Assembly (NCBI RefSeq): GCF_902501965.1
Contig: NZ_CABWID010000022.1
Coordinates: 55,727-119,726 of the forward strand
Reading direction: 5' to 3'
Source: Collinsella sp. AK_207A
GTDB lineage: Bacteria > Actinomycetota > Coriobacteriia > Coriobacteriales > Coriobacteriaceae
Length of the DNA: 64,000 nucleotides
The position numbers and the translations under genes are program-made. Positions 8,797 to 17,586 of the stretch are shown here, piece after piece (within the stretch, counting starts at the first letter, position 1; each line of letters begins with the position of its first letter). Under the pieces are notes generated by a model, which was not told the DNA's origin, did no database searches, and saw only the letters and a program-made list of their open reading frames with translations.

Positions 8797-10089
8797 CTAT
8801 ATCCCAACAAGGCTGTTCTCATCGAGCAGGAAGTCGAACACGCTCATCGTGACCACGCCCCGCTCGTCACGCAGGGGCTTCACCACGTCGCGCACAAGCA
8901 CAACCTTCTTAAAGCTGTCATTGATGCCGAGCAGGGAGGCCTTCTCCTGTGCGGCCTTCTCGGGAGTCCTCATCTCCAACGCCGATTGGATGTAGACGCG
9001 GTCGGAGCCCCTGTTAGCAACGAAGTCCACCTCGAGCTGCCTGCGAACGTCCCTACCCTCCTCGCGAACACGTTTCTCGACCACGCCGACGTCCACCGAG
9101 TACCCACGCGCTCGGAGCTCGTTGTAGACAACGTTCTCCATGATGTGGCCCTCCTCGACCTGACGGAAGCCGAGCCGCGCGTTTCGGAGCCCGACGTCCT
9201 CGAAGTAGTATTTCAGGGGGCTGCCGATGTAGCCCCTCCCCTTCACGTCGTAGCGCCGCGCCTCCTCGATGACGAAGGCGTCCTCGAGGTAGCCTATATA
9301 GCTGGAGATCGTGTTCGAGGAGATCTTGGAATGGAGCACGCTCCTGAACGTGTTCTCGAGTTTACTTGGGTTCGTGAGCGTCCCGATACCGGAGGCGAGC
9401 ACGTTCACGAGGTCATCAAGCTCATCCCGCTTCCTTATCTCGTGCCTCTCCACGACGTCCTTCAGATACGTCTCCTCAAAGAGCCGCTCGAGATACCGCG
9501 CCTTTTGCTCGTCCGTGCGCATCGAAAGCGTGAGCGGCATGCCGCCGTACACCGTGTACTCGGCCCAGCCTTGGTAGCGATCGCCATCGAAGCCCTGTAT
9601 GAACTCGGAGAAGGACAGCGGTCGCACGCGGACCTCGTCCCCGCGCCCCCGGAACTCCGTCATGACGTCACGCGAGAGGAGCTTCGAGTTGCTCCCCGTC
9701 ACGTACACGTCGACGTTGCGCATGCGCAGGAGCCCGTTGAGCACGCCGTAGAGCCGGGGTGGGACGTCCGGGTTCTTGAGCTCCTCGCGCGAGATGGCAT
9801 ACTGGACCTCGTCGAGAAAGACATAGTACTGCTCGCGCCCACTCGCGATTTTCGAGCGCAGGTACGCGGACAGCGCGGCGGGGTCGCGGAGCGCGGCGTT
9901 CTCCTCGACGTCGAGCGCGACCTCGATGATGTGCTCGTCATCGACGCCCTCCGAGCGCAGGTAGTCGCCGAAGAGGTTGAAGAGCAGATACGTCTTCCCG
10001 CAGCGACGGATGCCCGTGACCACCTTAACCATATCGTTGTGCATGCGGTCGATGAGCCTGTTGAGATATCGGTCCCGCCTGATTTCCAT
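8797..10089 (-). CDS. AAA ATPase with DUF4143 domain
   Basis: A 430-residue protein of the AAA/DUF4143 family. Walker A is GIRRCGKT (26-33), Walker B is VFLDEVQYA (90-98), and YVTGSNSKLL follows as sensor region. The C-terminal half (about 220-400) has the DUF4143 layout with a restriction-nuclease-like tail (LEVDFVANRG). Such ATPases are abundant in gut anaerobes and their role is unknown. A second member lies at 12872-14137. The start is the ATG of MEIRRDRYLN; the terminator at 8604 lies downstream. Confidence 0.88.
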   Translation of the reverse strand: MEIRRDRYLNRLIDRMHNDMVKVVTGIRRCGKTYLLFNLFGDYLRSEGVDDEHIIEVALDVEENAALRDPAALSAYLRSKIASGREQYYVFLDEVQYAISREELKNPDVPPRLYGVLNGLLRMRNVDVYVTGSNSKLLSRDVMTEFRGRGDEVRVRPLSFSEFIQGFDGDRYQGWAEYTVYGGMPLTLSMRTDEQKARYLERLFEETYLKDVVERHEIRKRDELDDLVNVLASGIGTLTNPSKLENTFRSVLHSKISSNTISSYIGYLEDAFVIEEARRYDVKGRGYIGSPLKYYFEDVGLRNARLGFRQVEEGHIMENVVYNELRARGYSVDVGVVEKRVREEGRDVRRQLEVDFVANRGSDRVYIQSALEMRTPEKAAQEKASLLGINDSFKKVVLVRDVVKPLRDERGVVTMSVFDFLLDENSLVGI

Positions 10090-10220
10090 GTGTGCCTCGC
10101 CTTGATTCCCGATCGACTTCTATTGAGCAATTTTGCCGCATGCGGCATTTTTTCTCAATAGAAGGAGATGGATCCTAGGAATCAACACGCACCAACGTGT
10201 CGAGAACGCCAAGAGCCCCT

Positions 10221-10850
10221 TCATTGATTTGCAGAATTGGAGCTGCCAAGCAGCGTATCAACATCATTGATGAACAGTTTGAGTAGGTCGCCCTTTTTCA
10301 GACCTCTACCCTGCCCCATATCCCGCCGTAGTTGGATTAGCACTTTCTCCATAGCAAAGAGAAGCTCGGAGGCAGACGGCTGCTTTCCGACGGTCGCCAG
10401 CCTCCATTCATCCCATAGACGAATGGCTTTGGAAGATCCCCACAAAGTCAGCGACTGGTTAAAGTCATTCATGTCGCTTAGCATTTCGTCTGCACCATAT
10501 TGTTCCTTCTTCTTTGATTTCATGAGCATTTTGTACACTATTTCAATTAGCTTTTCGTACGCTTGCGCCCTATGCTCTCGTAAGTACTCACTGTTTCTTT
10601 GACGGTAAGCTAGGTAATTATTTGCAATACCACCCCCGATAACGGTTACTATAGAAACGCAGCCGGTAATCAATGCGACAACTATAGCGACATCAATAGT
10701 GGATAGAGTGGAAAAAAGCGCAGCTATTGAAGCTGACACGAAATTAATGATGGCAGAAGAAGCTACAACGAAAATTGCCACCAAGACTGCAAACACGAGA
10801 AGTCCCTTGAATATTGCCCCGATTGTTTGCCCTTGCGAATCCTTAGACAT
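10221..10850 (-). CDS. uncharacterised two-TM membrane protein
   Basis: A 209-residue protein I do not recognise. GGAGGAAAC just before the ATG at 10850 fixes the start. Two hydrophobic segments are visible near residues 12-45 (FKGLLVFAVLVAIFVVASSA and on) and 50-80 (IDVAIVVALITGCVSIVTVI). A charged, helical cytoplasmic part of ~125 residues follows, with YRQRNSEYLREHRAQAYEKL. The coding sequence is clearly more AT-rich than the ATPase before it, suggesting foreign origin. It lies near another unknown membrane-anchored protein (11074-12093), and the two may belong together. Confidence 0.75.
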   Translation of the reverse strand: MSKDSQGQTIGAIFKGLLVFAVLVAIFVVASSAIINFVSASIAALFSTLSTIDVAIVVALITGCVSIVTVIGGGIANNYLAYRQRNSEYLREHRAQAYEKLIEIVYKMLMKSKKKEQYGADEMLSDMNDFNQSLTLWGSSKAIRLWDEWRLATVGKQPSASELLFAMEKVLIQLRRDMGQGRGLKKGDLLKLFINDVDTLLGSSNSANQ

Positions 10851-11073
10851 GTTTCCTCCAAGACACCTCTTCGCACCATAATTCAGCAAGAGAAAAAAGC
10901 CCACACACGCTCTTGTCTAAACGGTGCACCATCATTTCATCGGAATATAAGAACGATCGCGTTCCATGTGCTTACTCTGAAGCTCAACCCATATTATGCA
11001 GGCTGATTCCTATAGCCAGATTATCGATTCATCGCGCATATAGATGAAGTCAGTTGAGCTCCTGCTTGGCTTC

Positions 11074-12093
11074 TTATCCCTTGGCATAATGCGATTTGAT
11101 TTCTAAAGCCGATTTGATTGCGGCATCCTCTATACGTTTTTCTCGATCCAACTCTCGAATCATCTCGTTCACTGCATCATTCGTAAAACGATCGCATAAA
11201 TCTTCTAGCACCCTCTCATCTAAGCTGTGAATATTCATATGCATGTCGCTGAAGATGTTTCGAAATGAAATAGGCTTCAGTGTAGTCACGTCGAGATAAT
11301 GGTTAAGAGCTACAAGCGCTTTTTCTATTTCCCCGCAGCAATAATACGCCTTAAACAACAGCGAGTACTTTTGAAATACGTCCACCTTTCTCATCAGCCT
11401 CAATGCACAAATACAGCGCCGATACTCTCCCGCATAATAATGTTTCCTTGCTTTTGCAATTCTAAAATCGCTTACGACATAATTGTTGATTGTTCGATCG
11501 ATCCTGCGATATGAAATAGCTTTATTCTGCAACGCTAAATAAAGCTGACTTAGTTCGAGGAAATTATCTGCCATGTAAGCCAGCGTTGGATTAACAGGGC
11601 GGAACACCTTGCCGGCAATGACCATTTCCGCATTCTCTTCGTATGAATAAACGCAGACCTTCGTCGCTATCTTCTTCAGAAGCAGAATTTCCTCGGCGGT
11701 CATAAAAGCATGGTAGGCGGCACAACGATCGATTTGCTTGCATAGCTTATCCCTGCAAGTAGCTAACTTATCTCCAATAGGTAGAAGCCTGTCACCCATC
11801 TCATCGTACTTGTAGGTATTATTCAGGCATTTGTTTTGCAGCCAAAGGTTGAAATCTTCTGTCGTCGCCTCACCAGCCTCCACCTTCTCAAACGAAAACC
11901 TCCATCCGTTTTCGTTAATCTCAAGTCCCACTTGGATAAAACGCATTAGACTCAGCAGAATCTCGTATATATCGAATTCGACTTTTGGCCTCACCTTTCT
12001 CCATCTTCTGCCATCAGTCGCAGCGGAAAACACCACTGATGCAATCAGCGAAGTCACTATTGAGATTAACACTGAAATAATCAAGTCACCCAT
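11074..12093 (-). CDS. uncharacterised membrane-anchored helical protein
   Basis: A 339-residue protein with no recognised family. The start at 12093 is preceded by GGGGG three bases upstream. An N-terminal membrane anchor (MGDLIISVLISIVTSLIASV) is followed by a cytoplasmic helical region. Residues ~210-290 resemble paired-helix repeats of the tetratricopeptide kind (FRIAKARKHYYAGEYRRCIC, then YYCCGEIEKALVALNHYL). It is AT-rich, with Arg/Lys/Glu-rich helices. It shares the short-TM-plus-soluble-helices layout of some phage-defence effectors or sensors, but nothing in the sequence proves that role. Confidence 0.75.
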   Translation of the reverse strand: MGDLIISVLISIVTSLIASVVFSAATDGRRWRKVRPKVEFDIYEILLSLMRFIQVGLEINENGWRFSFEKVEAGEATTEDFNLWLQNKCLNNTYKYDEMGDRLLPIGDKLATCRDKLCKQIDRCAAYHAFMTAEEILLLKKIATKVCVYSYEENAEMVIAGKVFRPVNPTLAYMADNFLELSQLYLALQNKAISYRRIDRTINNYVVSDFRIAKARKHYYAGEYRRCICALRLMRKVDVFQKYSLLFKAYYCCGEIEKALVALNHYLDVTTLKPISFRNIFSDMHMNIHSLDERVLEDLCDRFTNDAVNEMIRELDREKRIEDAAIKSALEIKSHYAKG

Positions 12094-12134
12094 CTTCCCC
12101 CGATCGCTCGCACAATGTCCTGAAGATAACAATC

Positions 12135-12346
12135 TTACGTTACCCACAGTCCCAACAACTCCCTTTGGTTCCTCGCGCGCGTGACGGCGAGCACGAGACC
12201 TTCCTCATCGATGTGGTAGATGAGCAGTAATCCCACCTCGGTGTGGTACCCACGGTACGTCCCGCCCAGAAAGTGGTCATGTGTCGCTTCTGGCAGCCCT
12301 CCGTGCGCATGAGCGCTTCGAACTTCGCCGCGAACCTCAGCTCCAT
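12135..12346 (-). pseudogene. decayed YafQ/RelE-type toxin
   Basis: The reading frame from the ATG at 12346 begins like a RelE-family toxin (MELRFAAKFEALMR). The recognisable remainder, GGTYRGYHTEVGLLLIYHID then VLAVTRARNQRELLGL, is in another frame ending at 12135. Roughly 25 residues of the usual middle (helix region before the LP..DH.L motif) are missing at the frame change. Together this indicates an internal deletion with frameshift, so the toxin should be inactive. It starts 6 bases after the antitoxin stop, the normal position for the toxin of a RelB/DinJ-YafQ pair. Confidence 0.72.
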
Positions 12347-12352
12347 TATGGC

Positions 12353-12637
12353 CTAGTCCTCGTCGAACGCGACCATGGCCTCCTTCACCGTGCGGTAGGG
12401 GCCGGAGAGGTTCCTGCCCGCCGCCACGTCATCCACCACGGCGAGCGTCTCGGGACTGAATATGCAGGGATTCGAGGGGTCGAATGGGAACCCGCCCAGG
12501 TGGCTGAACGCGGAGTCGAATATACGGATGGCGTTGCTCGGGGAGGCACCAATCTCGTCGCAGACAGCAGTGAAGCGCCCCTTTTCGTCCTTGCGGAGCT
12601 TGACGGAGATGGGCTCAGTTGCAGCCGCAAAGGCCAC
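12353..12637 (-). CDS. RelB/DinJ-type antitoxin (toxin partner decayed)
   Basis: A 94-residue protein. The GTG at 12637 is chosen because AGGAG lies five bases before it; upstream in-frame ATGs lack a ribosome site. The N-terminal half has the ribbon-helix-helix pattern of RelB/DinJ (PISVKLRKDEKGRFTAVCDE, then IGASPSNAIRIFDSAFSHLG, GFPFDP). The C-terminal tail (YRTVKEAMVAFDED) would normally wrap the toxin. RelB-type antitoxins neutralise the toxin and repress their own promoter. The toxin behind it is broken, so this is an orphan, possibly kept as a repressor or as protection against a homologous toxin. Confidence 0.75.
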   Translation of the reverse strand: MAFAAATEPISVKLRKDEKGRFTAVCDEIGASPSNAIRIFDSAFSHLGGFPFDPSNPCIFSPETLAVVDDVAAGRNLSGPYRTVKEAMVAFDED

Positions 12638-12740
12638 AGCGGCTCCTATCACACAGTTGTACTTTGTCTGACATTGCATGCCCGTTGTTGCCACATCTCC
12701 GCAATGCAAATAGTCGATGTGATAAAGTCAACCCATTGTG

Positions 12741-12758
12741 AAAAGCCAGATGGCTTTT
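12741..12758 (-). terminator. short terminator-like hairpin
   Basis: aaaagcc-agat-ggctttt forms a 7-bp stem with T-runs readable on either strand. It lies 114 bases beyond the stop of the ATPase at 12872-14137 and could end its transcript. The stem is half A-T, so this is tentative. Confidence 0.4.
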
Positions 12759-12871
12759 TGCGGTCGCGGGCGCCTGCGCCTTCGGCCGCATTTTTCTTGC
12801 GGCATCCGCACTCTCTTGCTTGCACTATCCTTCGAGCTGAGTAAGCAGGAGTCTGTAGAAGTCACTTTCTA

Positions 12872-14137
12872 CTAGTCCGCCTCCGGCGAGACGCCCGCCC
12901 ACACCAGCCCGAACGTCCGCCCCTCCCCAATCAGCTCCGTCACGTTCTCGTGCACGATGCCGCCGCGGTGCTGGATGGGGTCGCTGCGCGTGATGACGAA
13001 CTTGGGCCAGTTGTCCCGTATCTGCTCGAGCGGGCGGTACTCGCGGTCCTCGGTCTCGCGGCTGTTCATGATGGTCATCGCCACCTGCACGTAGGCGTAC
13101 TCCATCTCGGGCGAGCGCATGATGAAGTCGCACTCGAGCTTGCCGATGCGCCCCACGCTCACCTCGTAACCTAGGCTCTTCGCGTAGCAATAGACGATGT
13201 TCTCCAGCACCGGCCCGTAGTTGATGCGGTTGTCCGTGTTCAGCGCAAAGTAGAAGCTCAAATCGGCAAGATAGTACTTCTGCTCGCCCTGAAGCGACTT
13301 GCGCGACTTCATGTCGAAGCGCGTGCACTTGCTGATGATTTTGGCATCCTCGAGTATCTGAAGGTAGCGGTTGAGCGTCTCGCGCTTGGTGCGGACGCCC
13401 TGCCGTTCGAGGTCGGATTGGATGTTCGTCAGCGAGGTCGTTGCACCGAAGTTGTTGATGACGTAGTCGCGCACCTGATTGAAGACCGAGACGTTCTTCA
13501 CCTTCACGCGCCGGCGGATGTCCTTCTCGAAGATCTCCTTGATTACGGAGCTCACGTAAGCGCGCTTGTCCGCCATCTTGGGGTAGTCGAGCGCCTTGGG
13601 GAAGCCGCCCTCGAGGATGTAGCGGTCAAGCTCGGCCACAGGGTTGGGGTCGACCGCCTGCCCTAGGAAGCGCTTCATCTCGCGGTACTCCTTGAAGCTG
13701 AGCGTCTGCACCTCGAACTCGACGTAGCGCCCCGTCAGCTTGGTGGCGAGCTCTCCGGAGAGCAGGTAGGAGTTCGACCCGGTGATGAAGATGGAGAATC
13801 CGCCCTCGGCGCGGAACTCGTTCACCACCTCCTCGAAGCCCTCGACGTTCTGGATCTCATCGATGAAGAGGTACTTCATGCCGTCAATCTTGAGCGCGGG
13901 CTCGATCAGCGCCTCGAGCTGGTCCGGCGTCTTCACCGAGCGGAAGCCGTATCGGTCGAGGTCGAGGTAGATGATGTGATCCTCCCGCACCCCCGTGGCC
14001 CTGAGCTCCTCGGCGACGGTCTGCATGAGGCATGACTTGCCGCACCGGCGGACTCCGGTGAGGACCTTGATCACGCCGTCGTCGTGGTAGAACCCGCGGA
14101 TCTTCTCGAGATAGTCCTCGCGCTCGAACAAACGCAT
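12872..14137 (-). CDS. AAA ATPase with DUF4143 domain
   Basis: A 421-residue member of the same family as 8797-10089 but clearly diverged. Walker A is GVRRCGKS (28-35), Walker B is YLFIDEIQNV (89-98), and FITGSNSYLLSGELATKLTG follows. The C-terminal DUF4143 region carries GKLECDFIMRSPEMEYAYVQ, which resembles a degenerate PD-(D/E)xK fold. Its ATG lies 103 bases past the guaA stop, on the same strand, with no clear terminator between them. It forms the right-hand part of the accessory stretch. Function unknown. Confidence 0.88.
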   Translation of the reverse strand: MRLFEREDYLEKIRGFYHDDGVIKVLTGVRRCGKSCLMQTVAEELRATGVREDHIIYLDLDRYGFRSVKTPDQLEALIEPALKIDGMKYLFIDEIQNVEGFEEVVNEFRAEGGFSIFITGSNSYLLSGELATKLTGRYVEFEVQTLSFKEYREMKRFLGQAVDPNPVAELDRYILEGGFPKALDYPKMADKRAYVSSVIKEIFEKDIRRRVKVKNVSVFNQVRDYVINNFGATTSLTNIQSDLERQGVRTKRETLNRYLQILEDAKIISKCTRFDMKSRKSLQGEQKYYLADLSFYFALNTDNRINYGPVLENIVYCYAKSLGYEVSVGRIGKLECDFIMRSPEMEYAYVQVAMTIMNSRETEDREYRPLEQIRDNWPKFVITRSDPIQHRGGIVHENVTELIGEGRTFGLVWAGVSPEAD

Positions 14138-14240
14138 ACTGGCCCCAATCTTTCGACTGGAGCCAGTATAGCAAATATCGCGTTTATCGGGGTATTTCTA
14201 GCAGAAATGACGATTTATACCCCCATAACTACCGAATTTC

Positions 14241-15851
14241 CTACTCCCACTCGATCGTCGCGGGCGGCTTGCTCGTAATGTCGTACGCCACGCGGTTCAC
14301 GCCCGGCACCTCGGCCACGATGCGGCCGGAGATGCGCGCAAGCACCTCGTAGGGCAGCTTGGCCCAGTCAGCCGTCATGGCGTCGGAGCTCTCCACCGCG
14401 CGCAGGATGATCGGCCGCGCGTAGGTGCGCTCGTCGCCCATGACGCCCACGGACTTGATGTCCGGGAGCACGGCGAAGTACTGCCAGCAGGAATGCTCGC
14501 TGTTGCGCTCGCCCGTCACCTCGAAGAGACGCGCGTTGTAGGCATCGAGCTCCTCGCGCACGATGGCGTCGGCGTCCTTCAGGATCGCAAGCTTCTCGGG
14601 GCTCACGGCACCGATGATGCGGATGGCCAGGCCCGGACCCGGGAACGGCTGACGGAAGACGATATGCTCGGGCAGGCCCAGCGTCAGGCCGAGCGCGCGC
14701 ACCTCGTCCTTGAAGAAGTGGTCGAGCGGCTCGATGAGGTCGAAGTGCACGCCCTCGGGGAACGGGATCAGGTTGTGATGGCTCTTGATGGTGCTCGCCT
14801 TGCCGCCCGTCTTGCGCGCGCCACTCTCGATGATATCCGGGTAGATGGTGCCCTGCGCGAGGTACTTCACCGGACGCCCGTCGCACTCGAGCTGCTGGGC
14901 AACGGCGAAGAACTCCTTCCAGAACTGCGTGCCGATGATCCGGCGCTTCTCCTCCGGCTCCGTCACGCCGTCCAGCAGCGCGGCATAGCGGTCCTCGGCG
15001 TGCACGTGGATGAAATCGACGTCGAACTGCTTGGTGAAGACCTCCTCCACCTGCTCCGGCTCGTTCTTACGCAGCAGGCCGTGATTCACAAACACGCAGG
15101 TCAGCTGCTTGCCAATGGCGCGGGAGCACAGCGCGGCCACCACAGAGGAGTCCACACCGCCGGAGAGCGCCAGGATCACGCGGTCCTCGCCCACCTGCTC
15201 GCGGATGGTGGCGGTCATGCTCTCGGCCAGGTTGTCCATAGTCCACGTGGGCTCGAGCCCGCAAATGTCGAACAGGAAGTTGCTGAGCATCTGCTGACCG
15301 TGCTCGGTGTGCTTGACCTCGGGGTGGAACTGCGTGGAGTACAGCTTCTTCTCCGAGCACTCCATGGCGGCCACAGGACACACGTCGGTGGAGGCGGTCA
15401 CGGTGAAGCCCTCGGGCGCGCGCGTCACGCTGTCGCGGTGGCTCATCCACACCGTCTGCTCCATGGGCGTGGCATTGAAGAGCGCCGAGCCGCCGTCGCG
15501 GGTGAGCTTGGCGGGACCGTACTCGCCCACCTCGGAGTGAGAGACCTCGCCGCCGAGCGCCACGGCCATGGTCTGGTGACCGTAGCAGAAGCCGAGCACG
15601 GGGATGCCGAGGTTCAGGATCTCGGGGTCGATCTTGGGCGCGTCCTCGGCGTACACGGAAGCGGGACCGCCGGAGAGGATGAGCGCCGAGGGATGCAGTG
15701 CGCGAACCTCATCGGCCGTGATATCGCAGGGAACGATCTCTGAGTACACGTGCAAATCGCGCACGCGACGAGCGATGAGCTGCCCGTACTGCGCGCCGAA
15801 ATCGAACACGAGGACCTTCTGGTCAACGTTGCTAGCTGCGTTCTGCGACAT
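14241..15851 (-). CDS. guaA: GMP synthase (glutamine-hydrolysing)
   Basis: A 536-residue enzyme that converts XMP to GMP using glutamine and ATP. The N-terminal class I amidotransferase has the nucleophile in GFCYGHQ (Cys89). The ATP-pyrophosphatase loop is ALSGGVDSSV, followed by the GMP synthase dimerisation domain ending in the family signature DITSKPPATIEWE. The start at 15851 (MSQNAASNVD) has a GAGAGG site upstream. Further in-frame ATGs upstream would add an unconserved extension. It is monocistronic and divergent from the asparaginase gene. Its 3' end adjoins an accessory stretch, and guaA tails are common island targets. Confidence 0.97.
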   Translation of the reverse strand: MSQNAASNVDQKVLVFDFGAQYGQLIARRVRDLHVYSEIVPCDITADEVRALHPSALILSGGPASVYAEDAPKIDPEILNLGIPVLGFCYGHQTMAVALGGEVSHSEVGEYGPAKLTRDGGSALFNATPMEQTVWMSHRDSVTRAPEGFTVTASTDVCPVAAMECSEKKLYSTQFHPEVKHTEHGQQMLSNFLFDICGLEPTWTMDNLAESMTATIREQVGEDRVILALSGGVDSSVVAALCSRAIGKQLTCVFVNHGLLRKNEPEQVEEVFTKQFDVDFIHVHAEDRYAALLDGVTEPEEKRRIIGTQFWKEFFAVAQQLECDGRPVKYLAQGTIYPDIIESGARKTGGKASTIKSHHNLIPFPEGVHFDLIEPLDHFFKDEVRALGLTLGLPEHIVFRQPFPGPGLAIRIIGAVSPEKLAILKDADAIVREELDAYNARLFEVTGERNSEHSCWQYFAVLPDIKSVGVMGDERTYARPIILRAVESSDAMTADWAKLPYEVLARISGRIVAEVPGVNRVAYDITSKPPATIEWE

Positions 15852-16090
15852 GCGATTCCTCTCTGCGCGGACGTATTTCTCAACCTGCTCATGATAACGT
15901 GGCGCACGCTCGCGGAGACCCGGGCTGCCGGGCATGCACGAGACTTCCAGCTCACCCCTCCCCTGGCATAGGGAGGGTGAACGGCGATTCGCTGCAGAAT
16001 CAGCTGACCCATGCGGCCGCCGGGATACTCGTGAGACAATCGGTTCTTGCAATGCACCGCACCCAGGTCACCGCACTCGAGGAGCTGCCC

Positions 16091-17119
16091 ATGAAGAACA
16101 TCCTGCTCATCGCCACCGGCGGCACCATCGCTTCCGCTGAAGAGGGGGACGGGCTCTCCCCCGCCCTGAGCGGCGAGGACCTGGTTCGCGCCGTGCCGCA
16201 GATCGCTGGCATCGCCCACGTGGACGTAGCGCAGGCCATGAACATCGACAGCACCAACATGCGCCCCGCGGACTGGCTCGCCATCGCCCACGTCATCGAG
16301 CAGGCATATGGCTCCTACGATGGCTTCGTGGTGCTCCACGGCACCGACACCATGTCGTATACCGCGGCCACGCTCTCGTACCTCATCCAGGGGAGCGAGA
16401 AGCCCATCGTGCTGACCGGATCGCAGCAGCCCATGGGCAACCCCTTCACCGACGCGCGGCTGAACCTCTACCAGTCCATCCTCTACGCCGCAAACGACCG
16501 CTCGCGCGACGTCTCCATCGTCTTCGGCGGCGCCGTGATCGCCGGCACGCGCGGGCGCAAGCAGCGCACCATGAGCTTCAATGCCTTCAAGAGCGTGAAC
16601 TATCCCTCACTCGCCTACATCCGCACCGACCGTATCATCCGCAGCGGAACGCCGGGTGCCATGGTATCCAGCGACAGCGAAAGCACCTCCGGTGACCCCC
16701 GGTTCTCCCACACCCTCGACGACCGCGTTTGCGTGGTGCGCCTGACCCCCGGGCTCACGCCGCACGTCTTCGACCTACTCCGCCCCGATTACGACGGCGT
16801 CATCCTGGAGACCTTCGGCATCGGCGGGGTGCCCGACTACGCCGACGCGGCCGGGCGGACGTTCCAGGACGCCATCTTTGGCTGGGTGGACTCCGGCCGG
16901 ACCCTCGTCATGACCACGCAGGTACCCGAGGAGGGGCTCGACCTGGGCGTCTACGAGGTCGGCCGTGCCTATGCGGAGCATCCCGGCATCTTGAAGGGCG
17001 GCGATATGACCACCGAGGCGCTCGTGGCGAAGACCATGTGGGCGCTCGGCCAAACGCGCGATCAGATGCGGCTCGCCGAGCTCTTCTACCGGCCCGTCAA
17101 CTTCGACCGCACGATGTAG
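16091..17119 (+). CDS. ansA: L-asparaginase (type I-like)
   Basis: A 342-residue asparaginase that hydrolyses asparagine to aspartate and ammonia. The first catalytic Thr is in ATGGTIAS (8-15) and the second in HGTDTM (83-88). There is no signal peptide, so it is probably the cytoplasmic form. GAGGAG six bases before the ATG at 16091 sets the start. It stands alone, divergent from guaA, and ends in a strong terminator at 17123-17165. Confidence 0.93.
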   Translation: MKNILLIATGGTIASAEEGDGLSPALSGEDLVRAVPQIAGIAHVDVAQAMNIDSTNMRPADWLAIAHVIEQAYGSYDGFVVLHGTDTMSYTAATLSYLIQGSEKPIVLTGSQQPMGNPFTDARLNLYQSILYAANDRSRDVSIVFGGAVIAGTRGRKQRTMSFNAFKSVNYPSLAYIRTDRIIRSGTPGAMVSSDSESTSGDPRFSHTLDDRVCVVRLTPGLTPHVFDLLRPDYDGVILETFGIGGVPDYADAAGRTFQDAIFGWVDSGRTLVMTTQVPEEGLDLGVYEVGRAYAEHPGILKGGDMTTEALVAKTMWALGQTRDQMRLAELFYRPVNFDRTM

Positions 17120-17122
17120 CAA

Positions 17123-17165
17123 AGAGGGCGGGTCCCTTGCTCAGCAAAGGCACCCGCCCTCTCTT
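17123..17165 (+). terminator. intrinsic terminator after asparaginase
   Basis: agagggcgggt pairs with acccgccctct around an 18-base spacer. Only two T follow, so it may act as a hairpin between convergent genes on both strands. Confidence 0.7.
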
Positions 17166-17190
17166 GAAGCCCCGAAGGTCCGTCCCAGTC

Positions 17191-17574
17191 TTAGAAGCCG
17201 TACCCGCGCCCGGTCATCACCATGATGAGCAGATAGGCGTTCGCCAGGTTGAGGACCACGGCCGTCACCATGCCGTTGCGCACGAACCGCTCGTAGGTGA
17301 GGCGCGCCATGACCTTGGAATCCTTCTGCAGGTTCGCCTGCTTGAAGGCGCTTCCGAGCGTGGCCACCGAGAGCAGGAAGCAGAGCGCCGGTGCCACGAG
17401 CATCTCATAGCGGCTACCCCAGCGGAGCACCTCGCCCGCCGCGTTTACCTTGGTGGGCACCTGATCGGCCATCTGCGGCACGTAGATGATAGCGAGCAGA
17501 ATGGGGATGACGGCGAGCACCAGCAGGAAGATCGCCATGACGCCGCCCTTTTTACCGTACCGGAAAATAGGCAT
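17191..17574 (-). CDS. DUF1648 domain membrane protein
   Basis: A 127-residue protein with three or four membrane segments (MAIFLLVLAVIPILLAIIYV at 13-32, a segment near 58-75, another at 100-120). The motif MADQVPTKVNAAGEVLRWGS (35-54) is the DUF1648 signature. DUF1648 proteins are often paired with GntR-type regulators; their function is unknown. GGGGG eight bases ahead of the ATG supports the start. It lies 12 bases after the ychF stop and may be co-transcribed. Confidence 0.75.
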   Translation of the reverse strand: MPIFRYGKKGGVMAIFLLVLAVIPILLAIIYVPQMADQVPTKVNAAGEVLRWGSRYEMLVAPALCFLLSVATLGSAFKQANLQKDSKVMARLTYERFVRNGMVTAVVLNLANAYLLIMVMTGRGYGF

Positions 17575-17586
17575 CGAAAAAGCCCC

